From Planctomonas deserti (lineage in GTDB: Bacteria > Actinomycetota > Actinomycetes > Actinomycetales > Microbacteriaceae): a stretch of DNA of 64,000 bases. The stretch covers positions 186,001 through 250,000 of the forward strand of contig NZ_QANL01000004.1 in assembly GCF_003067705.1 (NCBI RefSeq). The letters run 5' to 3'. Position 1 is the first letter of the stretch, and each line of letters opens with the position of its first letter. Shown here in pieces: positions 52,402 to 61,687 of this stretch. Made by a program: the position numbers and the translations under genes. A model generated the notes under the pieces. The model saw only the letters and a list, made by a program, of their open reading frames with translations, was not told the origin of the DNA and did no database searches.

Positions 52402-53385
52402 TCAGCGCCACCGCTTCAGGAGCCAGCGCTCGGCCAGGCCGAGCAGCGCATCCGTCGTCTTGCCGAGCACGGCGAGCAGCACGATCGTGAGCAGCATCCG
52501 GTCGACCCTGCCGTTGTTCTGCGAGTCGATGAGCAGGAAGCCGAGGCCCATCGAGGACGCGATGAGCTCCGCGGCCACGAGGAACAGCCAGGCCTGGGCG
52601 AGGGCGAGCCGGAGGCCGGAGACCACGGCGGGAAGCACGGCGGGAAGCTGCACCGACGTGAGCAGCGAGACGCCGCGCAGGCCGAATGCCCGGCCCGCCT
52701 CGACGAGGTGCGGGTCCACGTGGCGCAGCGCGCCCGCGACGGTGGTGTACACGGGGAACATCGCACCGATGGCGATGAGCAGCACCTTCGAGTCCTCGTT
52801 GATGCCCACCCAGAGCAGCAGCAGCGGCACCCAGGCGAGCGACGGAACGGCACGGACGCCGCCGATCGTCGGCGAGAGCAGCAGATCGGCGAAGCGGGAC
52901 AGCCCCACGAGCGCCCCGAGCACGATGCCGACGGCCGCGCCGGCCGCGAATCCGAGCAGCACGCGCTGCGTCGAGATGGCGACGTAGGGGCCGAGGACTC
53001 CACGCTGGAGCAGGTCGACGCCGGATTGCCACACCGCGACCGGCCCGGGAAGCCGGTAGGCGGGCACCACACCCGTCGCCGTGACGGCGTACCAGACGGC
53101 GAGCAGCAGGACGGGCAGGATCAGCCCGACGAGCACGCGAGTGCGGCGGGCCACGAAGCGCCCGCCGGCGCGGTCGCCCGCGCGGTCGGTGCCCGTGGCG
53201 GTACCCGCCGCCGAGAAGCCCCAGGAGGAGACGAACTGCACGAGACTCGCGGAGCGTTGCGGCTCCGCCTGCCGACCGTCGTGCTCGACCGCACGCGCGG
53301 CGGCGGTGCCCGCCGTGACACCGGTGGGCGCCCCGAGCGCGTCGGCGCGCGCCTCGCTCCCCGTCTCCTGCCCGGTCTGGATCAT
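52402..53385 (-). CDS. ABC transporter permease, sulfonate/nitrate/taurine type
   Basis: 327 residues, about six membrane helices starting near residue 83 (VLVGLILPVLLLAVWYAV), preceded by a poorly conserved hydrophilic N-terminus of about 80 residues. The EAA loop that docks on the ATPase is EAGRAFGLRGVSLLTSVQLP. The family (SsuC/TauC/NrtB) imports small anions. The ATG overlaps the binding-protein stop by one base (TGATG). A start further in would trim the odd N-terminus but has no better support. Confidence 0.9.
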   Translation of the reverse strand: MIQTGQETGSEARADALGAPTGVTAGTAAARAVEHDGRQAEPQRSASLVQFVSSWGFSAAGTATGTDRAGDRAGGRFVARRTRVLVGLILPVLLLAVWYAVTATGVVPAYRLPGPVAVWQSGVDLLQRGVLGPYVAISTQRVLLGFAAGAAVGIVLGALVGLSRFADLLLSPTIGGVRAVPSLAWVPLLLLWVGINEDSKVLLIAIGAMFPVYTTVAGALRHVDPHLVEAGRAFGLRGVSLLTSVQLPAVLPAVVSGLRLALAQAWLFLVAAELIASSMGLGFLLIDSQNNGRVDRMLLTIVLLAVLGKTTDALLGLAERWLLKRWR

Positions 53386-54431
53386 CAGTTCAGCGCGTCC
53401 GGGTTCGCCCGTGAGGCGTAGCTGTCATCGAATAGGGAGTCGAGCGCGTCGTCCACCTGCTCCTGGTTCGGCACGTCGCCGGACTCCACGAAGATGGGGC
53501 CGACGATCTCGAGCACGTCGCGCTGCGTCTTCCCGGGCGCGGGGTCGATGTCGAGCGTCGTGCGCTCGAGCGTCGCCGTGGCGATGGCCGGGTCGATGCC
53601 CGCCGCCTCCGCAAGGATCCCGGCGGTCTCCTCGGGGTTTTCCTGCGCCCACTCGCGCGCCTTCTCGTACGCGTTGACGACGAGCTGGGCGAGGTCGGGA
53701 GACTCCTCGAGGAAGTCCTCGGTGGCGTTGAGGAAGCCGTAGGTGTTGAAGTCGACGTTGCGGTACAGCAGCCGGGATCCGGCGGTCGCCTCGCTTGTGG
53801 CCATGAGCGGGTCGAGCCCGGCCCAGGCGTCGACGCTGCCGTTCTCGAGGGCGGTCTTGCCGTCCGCGTGCTGCAGGTTCTGCACGTCGACGCTCTCGAG
53901 CGGCACGCCGGCCTCCTCGAGCGCCTGCAGCAGGAAGAAGTAGGGGTCGGTGCCCTTGGTGGCCGCGACCTTCTTGCCCGCGAGCTCGCTGACGCTTGTG
54001 AGCGGCGAGTTCGCGCCGACGACGATGGCGGACCACTCGGGCTGCGAGTAGATGTCGATGGTCTTGATCGGCGAGCCGTTGGACCGGGCGAGCAGCGCCG
54101 CGGATCCTGCGGTGGAGCCGACGTCGACCGCGCCGGCGCGCAGCGCCTCGTTGGCCTTGTTCGAGCCCGCCGACTGCACCCAGGTCACGGTGACGTCGCC
54201 GCTCGTCGCGTCCTCCAGCCAGCCCTGGTCCTTCACGACGAGGCTCAGCGGGTTGTAGGTGGCGAAGTCGAGCGTGAGCGTGTCGTCGCTCCAGCGCTGC
54301 TCCTCGTCGGGGGCGGCGGTCGGCTCGTTGTCCGCGATGGCGGACCCCTCGCCTGCGGCGCAGCCCGTGAGCAGGAGCGCGGCCGCCGCCGCCGAAGCGG
54401 CGAGGGCGAGCAGGGGGCGTCGTCGGGTCAT
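53385..54431 (-). CDS. ABC transporter substrate-binding lipoprotein, SsuA/NitT-TauT-like
   Basis: 348 residues with an Arg-rich lipoprotein signal peptide (MTRRRPLLALAASAAAAALL) ending in lipobox LTGC (Cys24), so it is lipidated by Lgt and anchored outside the membrane. The mature domain resembles sulfonate/nitrate/thiamine-precursor binding proteins: GDVTVTWVQSAGSNKANEAL, DVGSTAGSAALLARSNG, LAGKKVAATKGTDPYFFLLQ. The ligand is not predictable. It is the middle gene of ATPase-SBP-permease-acs, 10 bp after the ATPase. Confidence 0.9.
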   Translation of the reverse strand: MTRRRPLLALAASAAAAALLLTGCAAGEGSAIADNEPTAAPDEEQRWSDDTLTLDFATYNPLSLVVKDQGWLEDATSGDVTVTWVQSAGSNKANEALRAGAVDVGSTAGSAALLARSNGSPIKTIDIYSQPEWSAIVVGANSPLTSVSELAGKKVAATKGTDPYFFLLQALEEAGVPLESVDVQNLQHADGKTALENGSVDAWAGLDPLMATSEATAGSRLLYRNVDFNTYGFLNATEDFLEESPDLAQLVVNAYEKAREWAQENPEETAGILAEAAGIDPAIATATLERTTLDIDPAPGKTQRDVLEIVGPIFVESGDVPNQEQVDDALDSLFDDSYASRANPDALN

Positions 54432-54441
54432 GGTGGTGCTC

Positions 54442-55272
54442 CTAGCGTGCGGTGGGGGTCTCGTGGTGCCGAGGGACGCCGAGTCCCTCGAGCAGGTCGA
54501 CGCGCAGCTCCGCGAGGCGGGGGTGCGCGCGGTCGCGCGGGCGGTGGCCGGGCACGGAGACGATCCTATGGACGCCCGCCCCGTCGCCGTTCGGGTTCGT
54601 GCCGAGCAGGACGACGCGGTCGGCGAGGTACAGCGCCTCGTCGACGTCGTGGGTCACGAGGATCACCGTCGTCGGCTCCGCGCTGTGCACGTCGAGCAGG
54701 AGGTCCTGCATCCGCAGGCGGGTGAGCGCGTCGAGGGCACCGAACGGCTCGTCGAGCACGAGGACCCCCGGCGTGCGGGAGAGCGCCCGGGCCAGGGAGG
54801 CGCGCTGGGCCATGCCGCCCGACACCTGGCGGGGCCGCAGCCCGCCGGACTCGCCGAGTCCCACGAGCTCGAGCAGATGGGCGACGCGGGCGGACCCGGT
54901 CGCACGGTCCGTGCCCCGGGGCAGGCCGAGCTGCACGTTGTGCGCGATGGTGCGCCAGGGCAGCAGGCGCGGCTCCTGGAACGCGACGGCGCAGCGCTGG
55001 TCCACCGGCTGCACCGGGGCGGAGTCGATGGTCACGGAGCCGGCGTCCGGGGCGTCGAGGCCGCTGATCAGGCGCAGCAGGGTCGACTTGCCGCATCCGG
55101 ACGGGCCAAGGAGGGCGACGATCTCCCCCGCGCCGACCTCGAGGTCGATGCCGTCGAGGACCGTGCGCCGGCCGCCGGACGGGGCGGGGAAGCTCCGGGT
55201 GACCCCGGTCAGCCGCACCGGGAGCGCGCGCGGCGGTGCGCCGGCGGTCGCGGGGGCGGAGGCGTAGGTCAC
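54442..55272 (-). CDS. ABC transporter ATP-binding protein, SsuB-like
   Basis: 276-residue nucleotide-binding subunit. Walker A GPSGCGKST (about 55-63), Q-loop AVAFQEPRLLPWRT, signature VSGGMAQRASLARAL, Walker B VLVLDEPFGALDA and switch LVTHDVDEAL are complete; the LPWRT pattern is typical of the nitrate/sulfonate/taurine family. The GTG at 55272 begins the transporter-acs operon. The 256 bp upstream hold no gene and presumably the promoter, which I could not identify. Confidence 0.93.
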   Translation of the reverse strand: MTYASAPATAGAPPRALPVRLTGVTRSFPAPSGGRRTVLDGIDLEVGAGEIVALLGPSGCGKSTLLRLISGLDAPDAGSVTIDSAPVQPVDQRCAVAFQEPRLLPWRTIAHNVQLGLPRGTDRATGSARVAHLLELVGLGESGGLRPRQVSGGMAQRASLARALSRTPGVLVLDEPFGALDALTRLRMQDLLLDVHSAEPTTVILVTHDVDEALYLADRVVLLGTNPNGDGAGVHRIVSVPGHRPRDRAHPRLAELRVDLLEGLGVPRHHETPTAR

Positions 55273-55528
55273 GCTGCGAAACTATGCGGGCCCGTCCCCG
55301 CGGCCAAACGATGCCGTAACGCGGCGCAACGTACGAGACCGGTCCTGCGCCGCGCGACTGCGGCTCGGTAGCATTCCGCCTCGGTCGTGTGCCGCGGTTG
55401 TGCACACCGACGAGGGCGCGGGCATGCGGCCGGATGTGTGCAGGTCGGGTTCCGATGCGAGTCGCTCGCGCGGCAGCCGGGCGCGGTGGAAGCGGTGCGG
55501 CTGCCGGCGCCGCAGGAGCGCCGCCGGG

Positions 55529-55963
55529 TCAGGTCGCGCGGCGGGACCGCATGGCGCGCGTGACGGTGACCGCGCCTCCCGACGGCGCCGCGCCCGACTC
55601 CAGCCGCGCGTACTCCGCCGAGCCGAGCCCGACCAGCGCGACGCGACCCTCGGCGTCCGAGTGCACGCCCCAGCCGTATCGCTTGCCGAGGTCGCTGGAG
55701 CGCAGGCACGGCTGCCCCTTCGCGAAGAACTGCGCGCGGGCCTCGGCGCGCTCCTCCTCCGGGATGCCGCGGCGGTCCGCCCACACCGTGAACTGGACGT
55801 CGTCCGAGGTGTACCGGTACGGGTTTTCGGCGATCATGCGGAAGGTGAGCTCGGCGACGCTCGCCGGCGTGCGCTCGGGCGGAGCGCTCGCCCCGGCGGC
55901 CGTGCTGTCCTCCGCGACCGCGATGAAGGTGTCGTAGTAGTTCGTGGTGTGCGCACCGGCCAT
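55529..55963 (-). CDS. DUF6157 family protein
   Basis: 144-residue soluble protein. TTNYYDTFIAVAEDS at the start, ENPYRYTSDDVQFTVWADR in the middle and FAKGQPCLRSSDLGKRYGWGVH towards the end match the DUF6157 family of unknown function, which is common in actinobacteria. The ATG at 55963 is used; a longer in-frame reading (to 55981) starts with unsupported residues. It is monocistronic, between the ABC operon and the repeat cluster beside nusB, and is part of the segment that separates nusB from pyrR. Confidence 0.8.
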   Translation of the reverse strand: MAGAHTTNYYDTFIAVAEDSTAAGASAPPERTPASVAELTFRMIAENPYRYTSDDVQFTVWADRRGIPEEERAEARAQFFAKGQPCLRSSDLGKRYGWGVHSDAEGRVALVGLGSAEYARLESGAAPSGGAVTVTRAMRSRRAT

Positions 55964-56033
55964 GCAGGCATTCTGCGCCACCCCGCCGACACGGGGCCAG
56001 TGCCCGTTGCACCGGACTCACCCTGTGGTTCGA

Positions 56034-56206
56034 CGTAACTCAGCAGATCCCGCCCGGCACCCGACGCAACTCAGCAGATCCCGCCCCACACCCGACGCAA
56101 CTCAGCAGATCCCGTCCCGCACCCGACGCATCTCAGCAGATCCCGAGGGCGCTTCGGCGTGTCCGGACCGGCCAGCGGCGAGTCGGCGCGGATCTGCTGA
56201 ATTGCG
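56034..56206. repeat. 80-bp inverted-end element plus 31-bp-period array, cluster 3
   Basis: The 80-bp element is 56127-56206 (left end CGCATCTCAGCAGATCC, right end GGATCTGCTGAATTGCG). Three more left-end motifs (CGCAACTCAGCAGATCC type) start at 56034, 56065 and 56096, an exact 31-bp period, separated by CGnCCCGCACCCGA-like spacers. Orientation is opposite to clusters 1 and 2. It fills most of the 332-bp gap between nusB and the DUF6157 gene; the rest (55964-56033, 56207-56295) shows nothing recognisable. Confidence 0.92.
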
Positions 56207-56295
56207 TCGGGGGACGAGTATCGACTGCCGCCTGAGCGACAGGAGGCCGAGAGGCACCGGAGCCAACGGAACGCGGTGAACCGCAGGCGCGGTCT

Positions 56296-56709
56296 CTAAC
56301 CCGCGGTCTGGGCGATGCGGGCGAGCATGCCGTTGACGAAGCTCGCGGAGTCGTCCGTGCTGAGCGTCTGGGCGAGCTCCACGGCCTCCGAGATCGCGAC
56401 GCCGTTCGGCACCTCGTCGTTGTAGAGGATCTCCCAGATGCCGAGCCGCAGGATGGCGCGGTCGATGGTGGGCATGCGCGCGAGCGTCCAGTTCACCGAG
56501 AACGTGACGATGAGCTCGTCGATCTCGTCGAAGTGGTCCATCACGCCGGTGACGAGCTGGCGCGCGTACGCCCAAGACGAGTCGCGCTCCGGGTTCAGGC
56601 GCGCGCGGGCGGCCTCGGCGTCGAGCGACTCCTGGATGGAGATCTGACGCACGTCCGCGACGTACAGCACGTCGAGGGCGCGCTTGCGCGCCTTGGTCCT
56701 TGCACTCAT
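56296..56709 (-). CDS. nusB: Transcription antitermination protein NusB
   Basis: 137-residue all-alpha RNA-binding protein that with NusE (S10) binds boxA of rRNA transcripts. The Arg-rich N-terminus SARTKARKRALDVLYVADVR, the DRAILRLGIWEILY helix and PNGVAISEAVELAQTLSTDDSASFVNG are typical. The ATG at 56709 is preceded by GGAAGAG. It lies 24 bp after efp. In many actinobacteria pyrR follows nearby; here a repeat cluster and about 5.6 kb of other genes intervene. Confidence 0.97.
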   Translation of the reverse strand: MSARTKARKRALDVLYVADVRQISIQESLDAEAARARLNPERDSSWAYARQLVTGVMDHFDEIDELIVTFSVNWTLARMPTIDRAILRLGIWEILYNDEVPNGVAISEAVELAQTLSTDDSASFVNGMLARIAQTAG

Positions 56710-56733
56710 GGCGTCTCTTCCGCGCGCGGAGCG

Positions 56734-57294
56734 CTAGTTGACGCGGCCGAGGTAGTCGCCCGTGCGGGTGTCCACCTTGACCTTCGTGCCGGTCTCGAGG
56801 AACAGCGGCACCTGGATCTGGTAGCCGGTCTCGACGGTCGCGGGCTTGGTGCCACCGGTCGAGCGGTCGCCCTGCAGGCCGGGCTCGGTGTAGGTGATCT
56901 CGAGCACGACGGATGCGGGCAGCTCGACGTAGAGCGGGTCGCCGTTGTGCAGCGCGACCGTGACGGTCTGGTTCTCGAGCAGGTAGTTCGCGGCGTCGCC
57001 GACCTGGGCGGCCGACAACGTGATCTGGTCGTAGTCGGTCGCGTCCATGAAGACGTAGCCGTCGCCGTCCTGGTACAGGTAGGTGAAGTCGCGGCGGTCC
57101 ACGGTCTCGGTCTCGATCTTCGCGCCGGCGTTGAACGTGCGGTCGACGACCTTGCCGCTCATCACGTTCTTGACCTTGGTGCGCACGAACGCGCCACCCT
57201 TGCCGGGCTTGACGTGCTGGAACTCGATGACGGTCCAGAGCTGGCCGTCCATGTTGAGCACGACGCCGTTACGGATGTCCGCGGTTGAAGCCAT
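56734..57294 (-). CDS. efp: Elongation factor P
   Basis: Rescues ribosomes stalled on polyproline. 186 residues, three beta-barrel domains. The domain-I tip reads [14 protein letters not shown], with Lys at the modification position; no EpmA/EpmB genes are seen. The C-terminal domain ends with [27 protein letters not shown]. The ATG at 57294 has AAGGAA about 12 bases upstream. It is 78 bp after aroQ. Proline-rich products here (for example the PriA linker) could need it. Confidence 0.98.
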   Translation of the reverse strand: MASTADIRNGVVLNMDGQLWTVIEFQHVKPGKGGAFVRTKVKNVMSGKVVDRTFNAGAKIETETVDRRDFTYLYQDGDGYVFMDATDYDQITLSAAQVGDAANYLLENQTVTVALHNGDPLYVELPASVVLEITYTEPGLQGDRSTGGTKPATVETGYQIQVPLFLETGTKVKVDTRTGDYLGRVN

Positions 57295-57372
57295 AGTGAA
57301 GAGAATTCCTTGGGGATCGGGGAGAGCGAGGGCGCGTGGAGACGGGCGGAACGCGCGGTCCGACGGTCTAGC

Positions 57373-57834
57373 TTAGCGGTAGCTGCCCAGCACGTGCGCG
57401 AGCGCGAGCCGGTAGGAGCCGAAGCCGAGCCCGGCGATGACCCCGGTCGCGACCGCGGAGATGACGCTCGTGTGCCGGAACTCCTCCCGCGCGTGCGGAT
57501 TCGACAGGTGCACCTCGAGCAGCGGCAGGCCCGCCTTCGTCACCAACGCGGCGGCGTCGCGCAGGGCGTAGGAGTAGTGCGTGAAGGCGGCGGGGTTGAG
57601 GATCACCGGCAGCTCCGCGTCGACCGCCTCGTGCAGCCAGCCGATGAGCTCGGCCTCGTCGTTCGTCTGCCGCAGGTCGATAGCGGCGAGGCCGGCGGCA
57701 TCAGCCTCGAGCACGCCCCGCAGGTCCTCGAGCGACCCGGTGCCGTAGACGTCGGGCTCGCGGCTGCCGAGGCGACCGAGGTTCGGTCCGTTGAGGACGA
57801 GGACGGTGGCGGTCGTGGCCGGCGCGCTGCTCAT
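57373..57834 (-). CDS. aroQ: 3-dehydroquinate dehydratase, type II
   Basis: Third shikimate step, 3-dehydroquinate to 3-dehydroshikimate. 153 residues, the dodecameric type II enzyme. VLNGPNLGRLGSREPDVYG contains the catalytic Tyr loop; ILNPAAFTHYSYALRDA corresponds to NPGAYTHTSxALRDA, with the catalytic His and Asn kept but Gly and Tyr changed to Ala and Phe; EVHLSNPHAREEFRH follows. The ATG at 57834 gives a normal N-terminus; an earlier start would extend into repeat DNA. It is separated from aroB by 169 bp containing repeats. Confidence 0.95.
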   Translation of the reverse strand: MSSAPATTATVLVLNGPNLGRLGSREPDVYGTGSLEDLRGVLEADAAGLAAIDLRQTNDEAELIGWLHEAVDAELPVILNPAAFTHYSYALRDAAALVTKAGLPLLEVHLSNPHAREEFRHTSVISAVATGVIAGLGFGSYRLALAHVLGSYR

Positions 57835-57901
57835 GGTCCCCGAGCCTAACGCCGCGCCCCAGGTGTCGATCGCCGAGCCCATACGGTCGCTGAGCCCACA
57901 C

Positions 57902-57954
57902 GGTCGCTGAGCCTGTCGAAGCGACGTCACGTCCCTTCGACAGGCTCAGGGACC
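57902..57954. repeat. Inverted pair of TGAGCCTGTCGAAG repeats (aroQ-aroB gap)
   Basis: GGTCGCTGAGCCTGTCGAAG (57902-57921) and CTTCGACAGGCTCAGGGACC (57935-57954) form a 20-bp inverted repeat with a 13-bp loop. Fragments of the same sequence (CGGTCGCTGAGCC, GGCTCAGGGATCGCATGG, GGCTCAGCGG) flank it from 57883 to 57985. Same family as at 50118-50345. Confidence 0.85.
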
Positions 57955-58003
57955 GCATGGCTCAGGGATCGCATGGCTCAGCGGCCGCGCGCCCCAGCCC
58001 CAC

Positions 58004-59092
58004 CTAGGAGGCGATCTCCTGGTAGGCGGCGAAGAGGATCGACTCCTCCGGGCCGTTCAGCACGGTCGGCTTCGCGATGTCGTCGAGCGCGATGAAGCGC
58101 AGCATCCCCGCGCGGGCCTTCTTGTCCCGCTGCATCGTCGCGAGCAGCGTCTGCCAGCGACCGGCCGGGTAGCTGATCGGCAGCGTCAGCGACTCGAGGA
58201 TGCGGCGGTGCCGGTCGACGGCCTCGTCGCTCAGCGACCCGGTGAGCCGCGACAGCTCGGCCGCGAACACCATGCCGATCGAGACGGCGGCGCCGTGCCG
58301 CCACTGGTAGCGCTCGGCGTGCTCGATGGCGTGGCCGAGGGTGTGGCCGTAGTTGAGGATCTCGCGCTGCCCCTGCTCGGTGAAGTCGTCGCTCACCACG
58401 CGGGCCTTCATCGCGATCGCCAGTTCGACGGCTCGCCGGAACTGCGGCGTCGTCGGGTCGGTTGTCGCGTCGACGTCCGCCTCGAGCAGGTCGAGGATCT
58501 CGGGCTCGGCGATGAAGCCGGCCTTCACGATCTCGGCGAAGCCGGCGAGGATCTCGTTGCGCGGCAGGCTCGCGAGCAGGTCGAAGTCGACGAGCACGGC
58601 GGCGGGCGCGTAGAACGCCCCGACCAGGTTCTTGCCCTCGTCGGTGTTGATCCCGGTCTTGCCGCCCACGGCCGCGTCCACCATGCCGAGCACGGTGGTC
58701 GGGATCTGCACGAGCTTCACGCCGCGCAGCCAGGTCGCCGCCACGAAGCCGCCGAGGTCCGTCGTCGCTCCCCCGCCGAACGCCACGACGGCGTCGGACC
58801 GGGTGAAGTCGGTCGTGCCCATGATCTTCCAGCAGAACGCGGCGACCTCGACGCGCTTGGCACCCTCGGCGTCCGGCACCTCGGCGAGGTACACCTCGTA
58901 GCTTCCGCGCAGCTCCTCACGCAGCTGCTCGGCGAGCTGGCCGAGCGGCGGCGCGTGCACGATCAGCACCTTGCGCACCTTCTGGCCGAGCTCCCCCGCC
59001 AGGCGGCCGAGCACGCCCGTGCCCACGTGGATCGAGTACGGGGTCGCCCCCGTGACGCGGATCTCGGTGCTTCCGTTCGCGGTGTCGGTCAT
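58004..59092 (-). CDS. aroB: 3-dehydroquinate synthase
   Basis: Second shikimate step, DAHP to 3-dehydroquinate, NAD- and metal-dependent. 362 residues. NAD loop FGGGATTDLGGFVAATWLRG (about 100-120), QIPTTVLGMVDAAVGGKTGIN, the metal-binding Glu in FAEIVKAG and the His residues in NYGHTLGHAIEH and WRHGAAVS are conserved. The ATG at 59092 overlaps the aroK stop by 4 bp (ATGA). Confidence 0.97.
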   Translation of the reverse strand: MTDTANGSTEIRVTGATPYSIHVGTGVLGRLAGELGQKVRKVLIVHAPPLGQLAEQLREELRGSYEVYLAEVPDAEGAKRVEVAAFCWKIMGTTDFTRSDAVVAFGGGATTDLGGFVAATWLRGVKLVQIPTTVLGMVDAAVGGKTGINTDEGKNLVGAFYAPAAVLVDFDLLASLPRNEILAGFAEIVKAGFIAEPEILDLLEADVDATTDPTTPQFRRAVELAIAMKARVVSDDFTEQGQREILNYGHTLGHAIEHAERYQWRHGAAVSIGMVFAAELSRLTGSLSDEAVDRHRRILESLTLPISYPAGRWQTLLATMQRDKKARAGMLRFIALDDIAKPTVLNGPEESILFAAYQEIAS

Positions 59093-59577
59093 CTGCTCTC
59101 CCCTACCCAGTCTGCGATGTCGGCCACGATCGACGAGATCGGGCGTTCCGAGGTGTCGAATGTCACGGAGGCGAGCGACGCGTAGAGGTCGGCCCGCGCG
59201 TCCACGAGCGCCTGCCACGAGTCGATGCCCTGCACGAGCGGCCGCTTCGACCCGCCGATCCTGGCCTCCACGGCCTCGCGGCTCACGGTGAGCAGCACGA
59301 CCGGTCCGCCGGCGAGGTCGCTCCTCGTGTCCGGGTGCAGCACGGCTCCCCCGCCCAGCGAGACGACGGCGTCCCGCCGGAGGGCCTCGGCCACGGTCTC
59401 CCGCTCGATGGCGCGGAAGTGCGGCTCGCCGTGTTCCCGGAAGATGTCGGCGATGGGTCCGTGCGCGGCGACGATGAGCTTGTCGGTGTCGACGAACTCG
59501 ATCCCCAGCCGCCTGGCGAGCTTGCGTCCCACGCTCGTCTTGCCCGCGGCGGGCGGGCCGATGAGGACGATCGCCAC
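59089..59577 (-). CDS. aroK: Shikimate kinase
   Basis: Phosphorylates shikimate on O3. 162 residues. P-loop GPPAAGKTS (residues 7-15), shikimate-binding VDTDK and FRAIERETV, SLGGGAVLHP, and the lid RPLVQG are present. The GTG start at 59577 overlaps the aroC stop by one base (TAGTG), and the stop overlaps aroB. A much longer in-frame reading upstream is the aroC region in another frame and is rejected. Confidence 0.97.
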   Translation of the reverse strand: MAIVLIGPPAAGKTSVGRKLARRLGIEFVDTDKLIVAAHGPIADIFREHGEPHFRAIERETVAEALRRDAVVSLGGGAVLHPDTRSDLAGGPVVLLTVSREAVEARIGGSKRPLVQGIDSWQALVDARADLYASLASVTFDTSERPISSIVADIADWVGESR

Positions 59578-60782
59578 TAGAGCAGGGCCGGGGACGCGCT
59601 CGTGCGCAGCGCCTCCGGGATGGCGGCGAGGTAGCCGTCGAGGTTGCGGCGCGTCTCGAGCACCGAGTCGCCGCCGAACTTCTCGAGCACGGCGTTCGCC
59701 AGCGTCAGCGCGACCATGGCCTCGGCCACGACGCCCGCTGCGGGAACGGCGCACACGTCCGAGCGCTGGTGGTGCGCCTGGGCGACGTCGCCGGTGGCCA
59801 CGTCGATGGTGCGCAGCGCGTGCGGCACCGTCGCGATGGGCTTCATGCCCGCGCGGACGCGCAGCACGGTACCGGTGCTCATGCCGCCCTCGGTGCCGCC
59901 GGCGCGGTCGCTCGCGCGCGCGATGCCGTCGGTGGACGGCAGCAGCTCGTCGTGCGCCTGCGATCCGCGACGCGTCGTGGTGAGGAAGCCGTCGCCGACT
60001 TCGACGCCCTTGATGGCCTGGATGCCCATGAGCGCGGCCGCGAGCTGCGAGTCGAGCCTGCGGTCCCAGTGCACGTGCGAGCCGAGGCCGGGCGGCAGGT
60101 CGTAGGCGAGCACCTCGACGATGCCGCCGAGGGTGTCGCCGTCCTTGTGGGCGGCGTCCACCTCCTCGACCATGCGGGCGGAGGTCTCGGCGTGGAAGCA
60201 GCGCAGTGGATCGCCGTCGAGGGCGGCGACGTCGGACGGCGTCGGCAGCGGCGCGTCCTCGGGCACGCGCACGGGACCGATGGAGAGCGTGTGGCTCACG
60301 AGCGTGATGCCGAGCTCGGCGAGGAACGAGCGGGCGACCGCGCCGAGGGCGACGCGCGCCGCCGTCTCGCGTGCGCTGGCGCGCTCGAGCACCGGGCGGG
60401 CCTCGTCGAAGCCGTACTTCTGCATGCCCACGAGGTCGGCGTGGCCGGGGCGGGGGCGGGTGAGCGGGGCGGCGCGGCCGCCCTTCAGCGCCTCGGGCGC
60501 CACGGGCTCGGGGCTCATCACGTCGACCCACTTCGGCCACTCCGTGTTGCCGATCCGCACGGCGACGGGGCTGCCGATGGTGCGGCCGTGCACGACGCCG
60601 CCGGAGAGGTTCAGCTCGTCCTGCTCGAACTTCATGCGGGCGCCGCGGCCGTAGCCGAGCTTGCGCCTGGCGAGGTCGGCGCGGATGTCGTCGAGGGACA
60701 CGGGCACGCCCGCGGGCAACCCCTCGAGAATGGCAAGGAGTTCGGGGCCGTGGGATTCCCCGGCGGTCAACCAGCGCAGCAT
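59577..60782 (-). CDS. aroC: Chorismate synthase
   Basis: Last common aromatic step, EPSP to chorismate, using reduced FMN. 401 residues. [21 protein letters not shown] (first signature), [17 protein letters not shown] (second) and [10 protein letters not shown] are typical; the His in RPGHADLVG and [12 protein letters not shown] belong to the active site. It supplies chorismate to TrpE in this window. The ATG at 60782 is 2 bp past the aroE stop. Confidence 0.98.
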   Translation of the reverse strand: MLRWLTAGESHGPELLAILEGLPAGVPVSLDDIRADLARRKLGYGRGARMKFEQDELNLSGGVVHGRTIGSPVAVRIGNTEWPKWVDVMSPEPVAPEALKGGRAAPLTRPRPGHADLVGMQKYGFDEARPVLERASARETAARVALGAVARSFLAELGITLVSHTLSIGPVRVPEDAPLPTPSDVAALDGDPLRCFHAETSARMVEEVDAAHKDGDTLGGIVEVLAYDLPPGLGSHVHWDRRLDSQLAAALMGIQAIKGVEVGDGFLTTTRRGSQAHDELLPSTDGIARASDRAGGTEGGMSTGTVLRVRAGMKPIATVPHALRTIDVATGDVAQAHHQRSDVCAVPAAGVVAEAMVALTLANAVLEKFGGDSVLETRRNLDGYLAAIPEALRTSASPALL

Positions 60783-60784
60783 GC

Positions 60785-61687
60785 CTAAAATCCTCCCACA
60801 GCGACGGGGCCTCGCCAGTCGCGACCGAGCTCCCGGTCGACGCTCGCGGCCATGGCGGCGAGCACGGACGCCTCGTCGGGCAGCGGGACGGCGGGGTCGC
60901 CGCCCACGAAGATGCGCACCTGCAGCAGCGCCTGATGGATGAGCATGTCGATGCCCGGCACCACCCTGCCGCCGACGGAGAGCCACCGTGCGGCGAGCGG
61001 CGTCGGCCACGGCGCGTAGACGACGTCGAACAGCACGGCCTTCCGCGCCACGTCGTCGGGGAAGTCCACCGGAGCACCGGCCACGGCGGGCAGCGTGCTC
61101 GCCACGACGTCCGGCGGGTCATCAGCCCGGTCTGCGCCGTCGCCGAAGACGTGCAGCGCGACGTCGACACCGAGTCGCCCGCCGAGGTCGGCGAGGTCCG
61201 CCGCCCGGGAGACGTCGCGCACGGTCACGCGGATGCGCTCGGCGCCCAGGTCCGCGAGGGCGGCGATGACCGATCCGGCCGTCGCCCCGCCGCCGAGCAC
61301 GCGCGCCGTGCCCACCCGGTCGACCCCGGCGTCCCGCAGGGACCGGGCGACGCCGTGGACGTCGGTGTTGAAGCCGGTCAGGGTCCGCCGTCCCGAGTCG
61401 CGGCCGATCAGCACCGTGTTCGCGGCGCCGGTCGCCTCGGCCACCGGGTCGATCGCGTCGAGCAGGGGCAGCACCGTCCGCTTCAGCGGCATGGTCAGCG
61501 ACAGGCCGCGCCACTCGGGACCGAGCCCCGCGAGGAAGCCGGCGAGGCCATCGGCTGTCACCTCGCGGATGCCGTAGTCCCAGTCCAGGCCGAGCGTCCG
61601 GTACGCGGCCCCCTGCAGGGCGGGCGAGAGCGAATGCGCGATGGGCGACCCGAGCACCGCGAGGCGCACGGCCCGCGCGTCACTCAT
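60785..61687 (-). CDS. aroE: Shikimate dehydrogenase
   Basis: Reduces 3-dehydroshikimate with NADPH. 300 residues. Substrate site [21 protein letters not shown], the catalytic Lys in LSLTMPLKR (about 69), GFNTDVHGV and the NADP fold [20 protein letters not shown] (about 124-143) are present. The ATG at 61687 overlaps the mltG stop by 8 bp. With aroC, aroK, aroB and aroQ it makes an almost complete shikimate set; DAHP synthase and EPSP synthase (AroA) are elsewhere. Confidence 0.96.
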   Translation of the reverse strand: MSDARAVRLAVLGSPIAHSLSPALQGAAYRTLGLDWDYGIREVTADGLAGFLAGLGPEWRGLSLTMPLKRTVLPLLDAIDPVAEATGAANTVLIGRDSGRRTLTGFNTDVHGVARSLRDAGVDRVGTARVLGGGATAGSVIAALADLGAERIRVTVRDVSRAADLADLGGRLGVDVALHVFGDGADRADDPPDVVASTLPAVAGAPVDFPDDVARKAVLFDVVYAPWPTPLAARWLSVGGRVVPGIDMLIHQALLQVRIFVGGDPAVPLPDEASVLAAMAASVDRELGRDWRGPVAVGGF

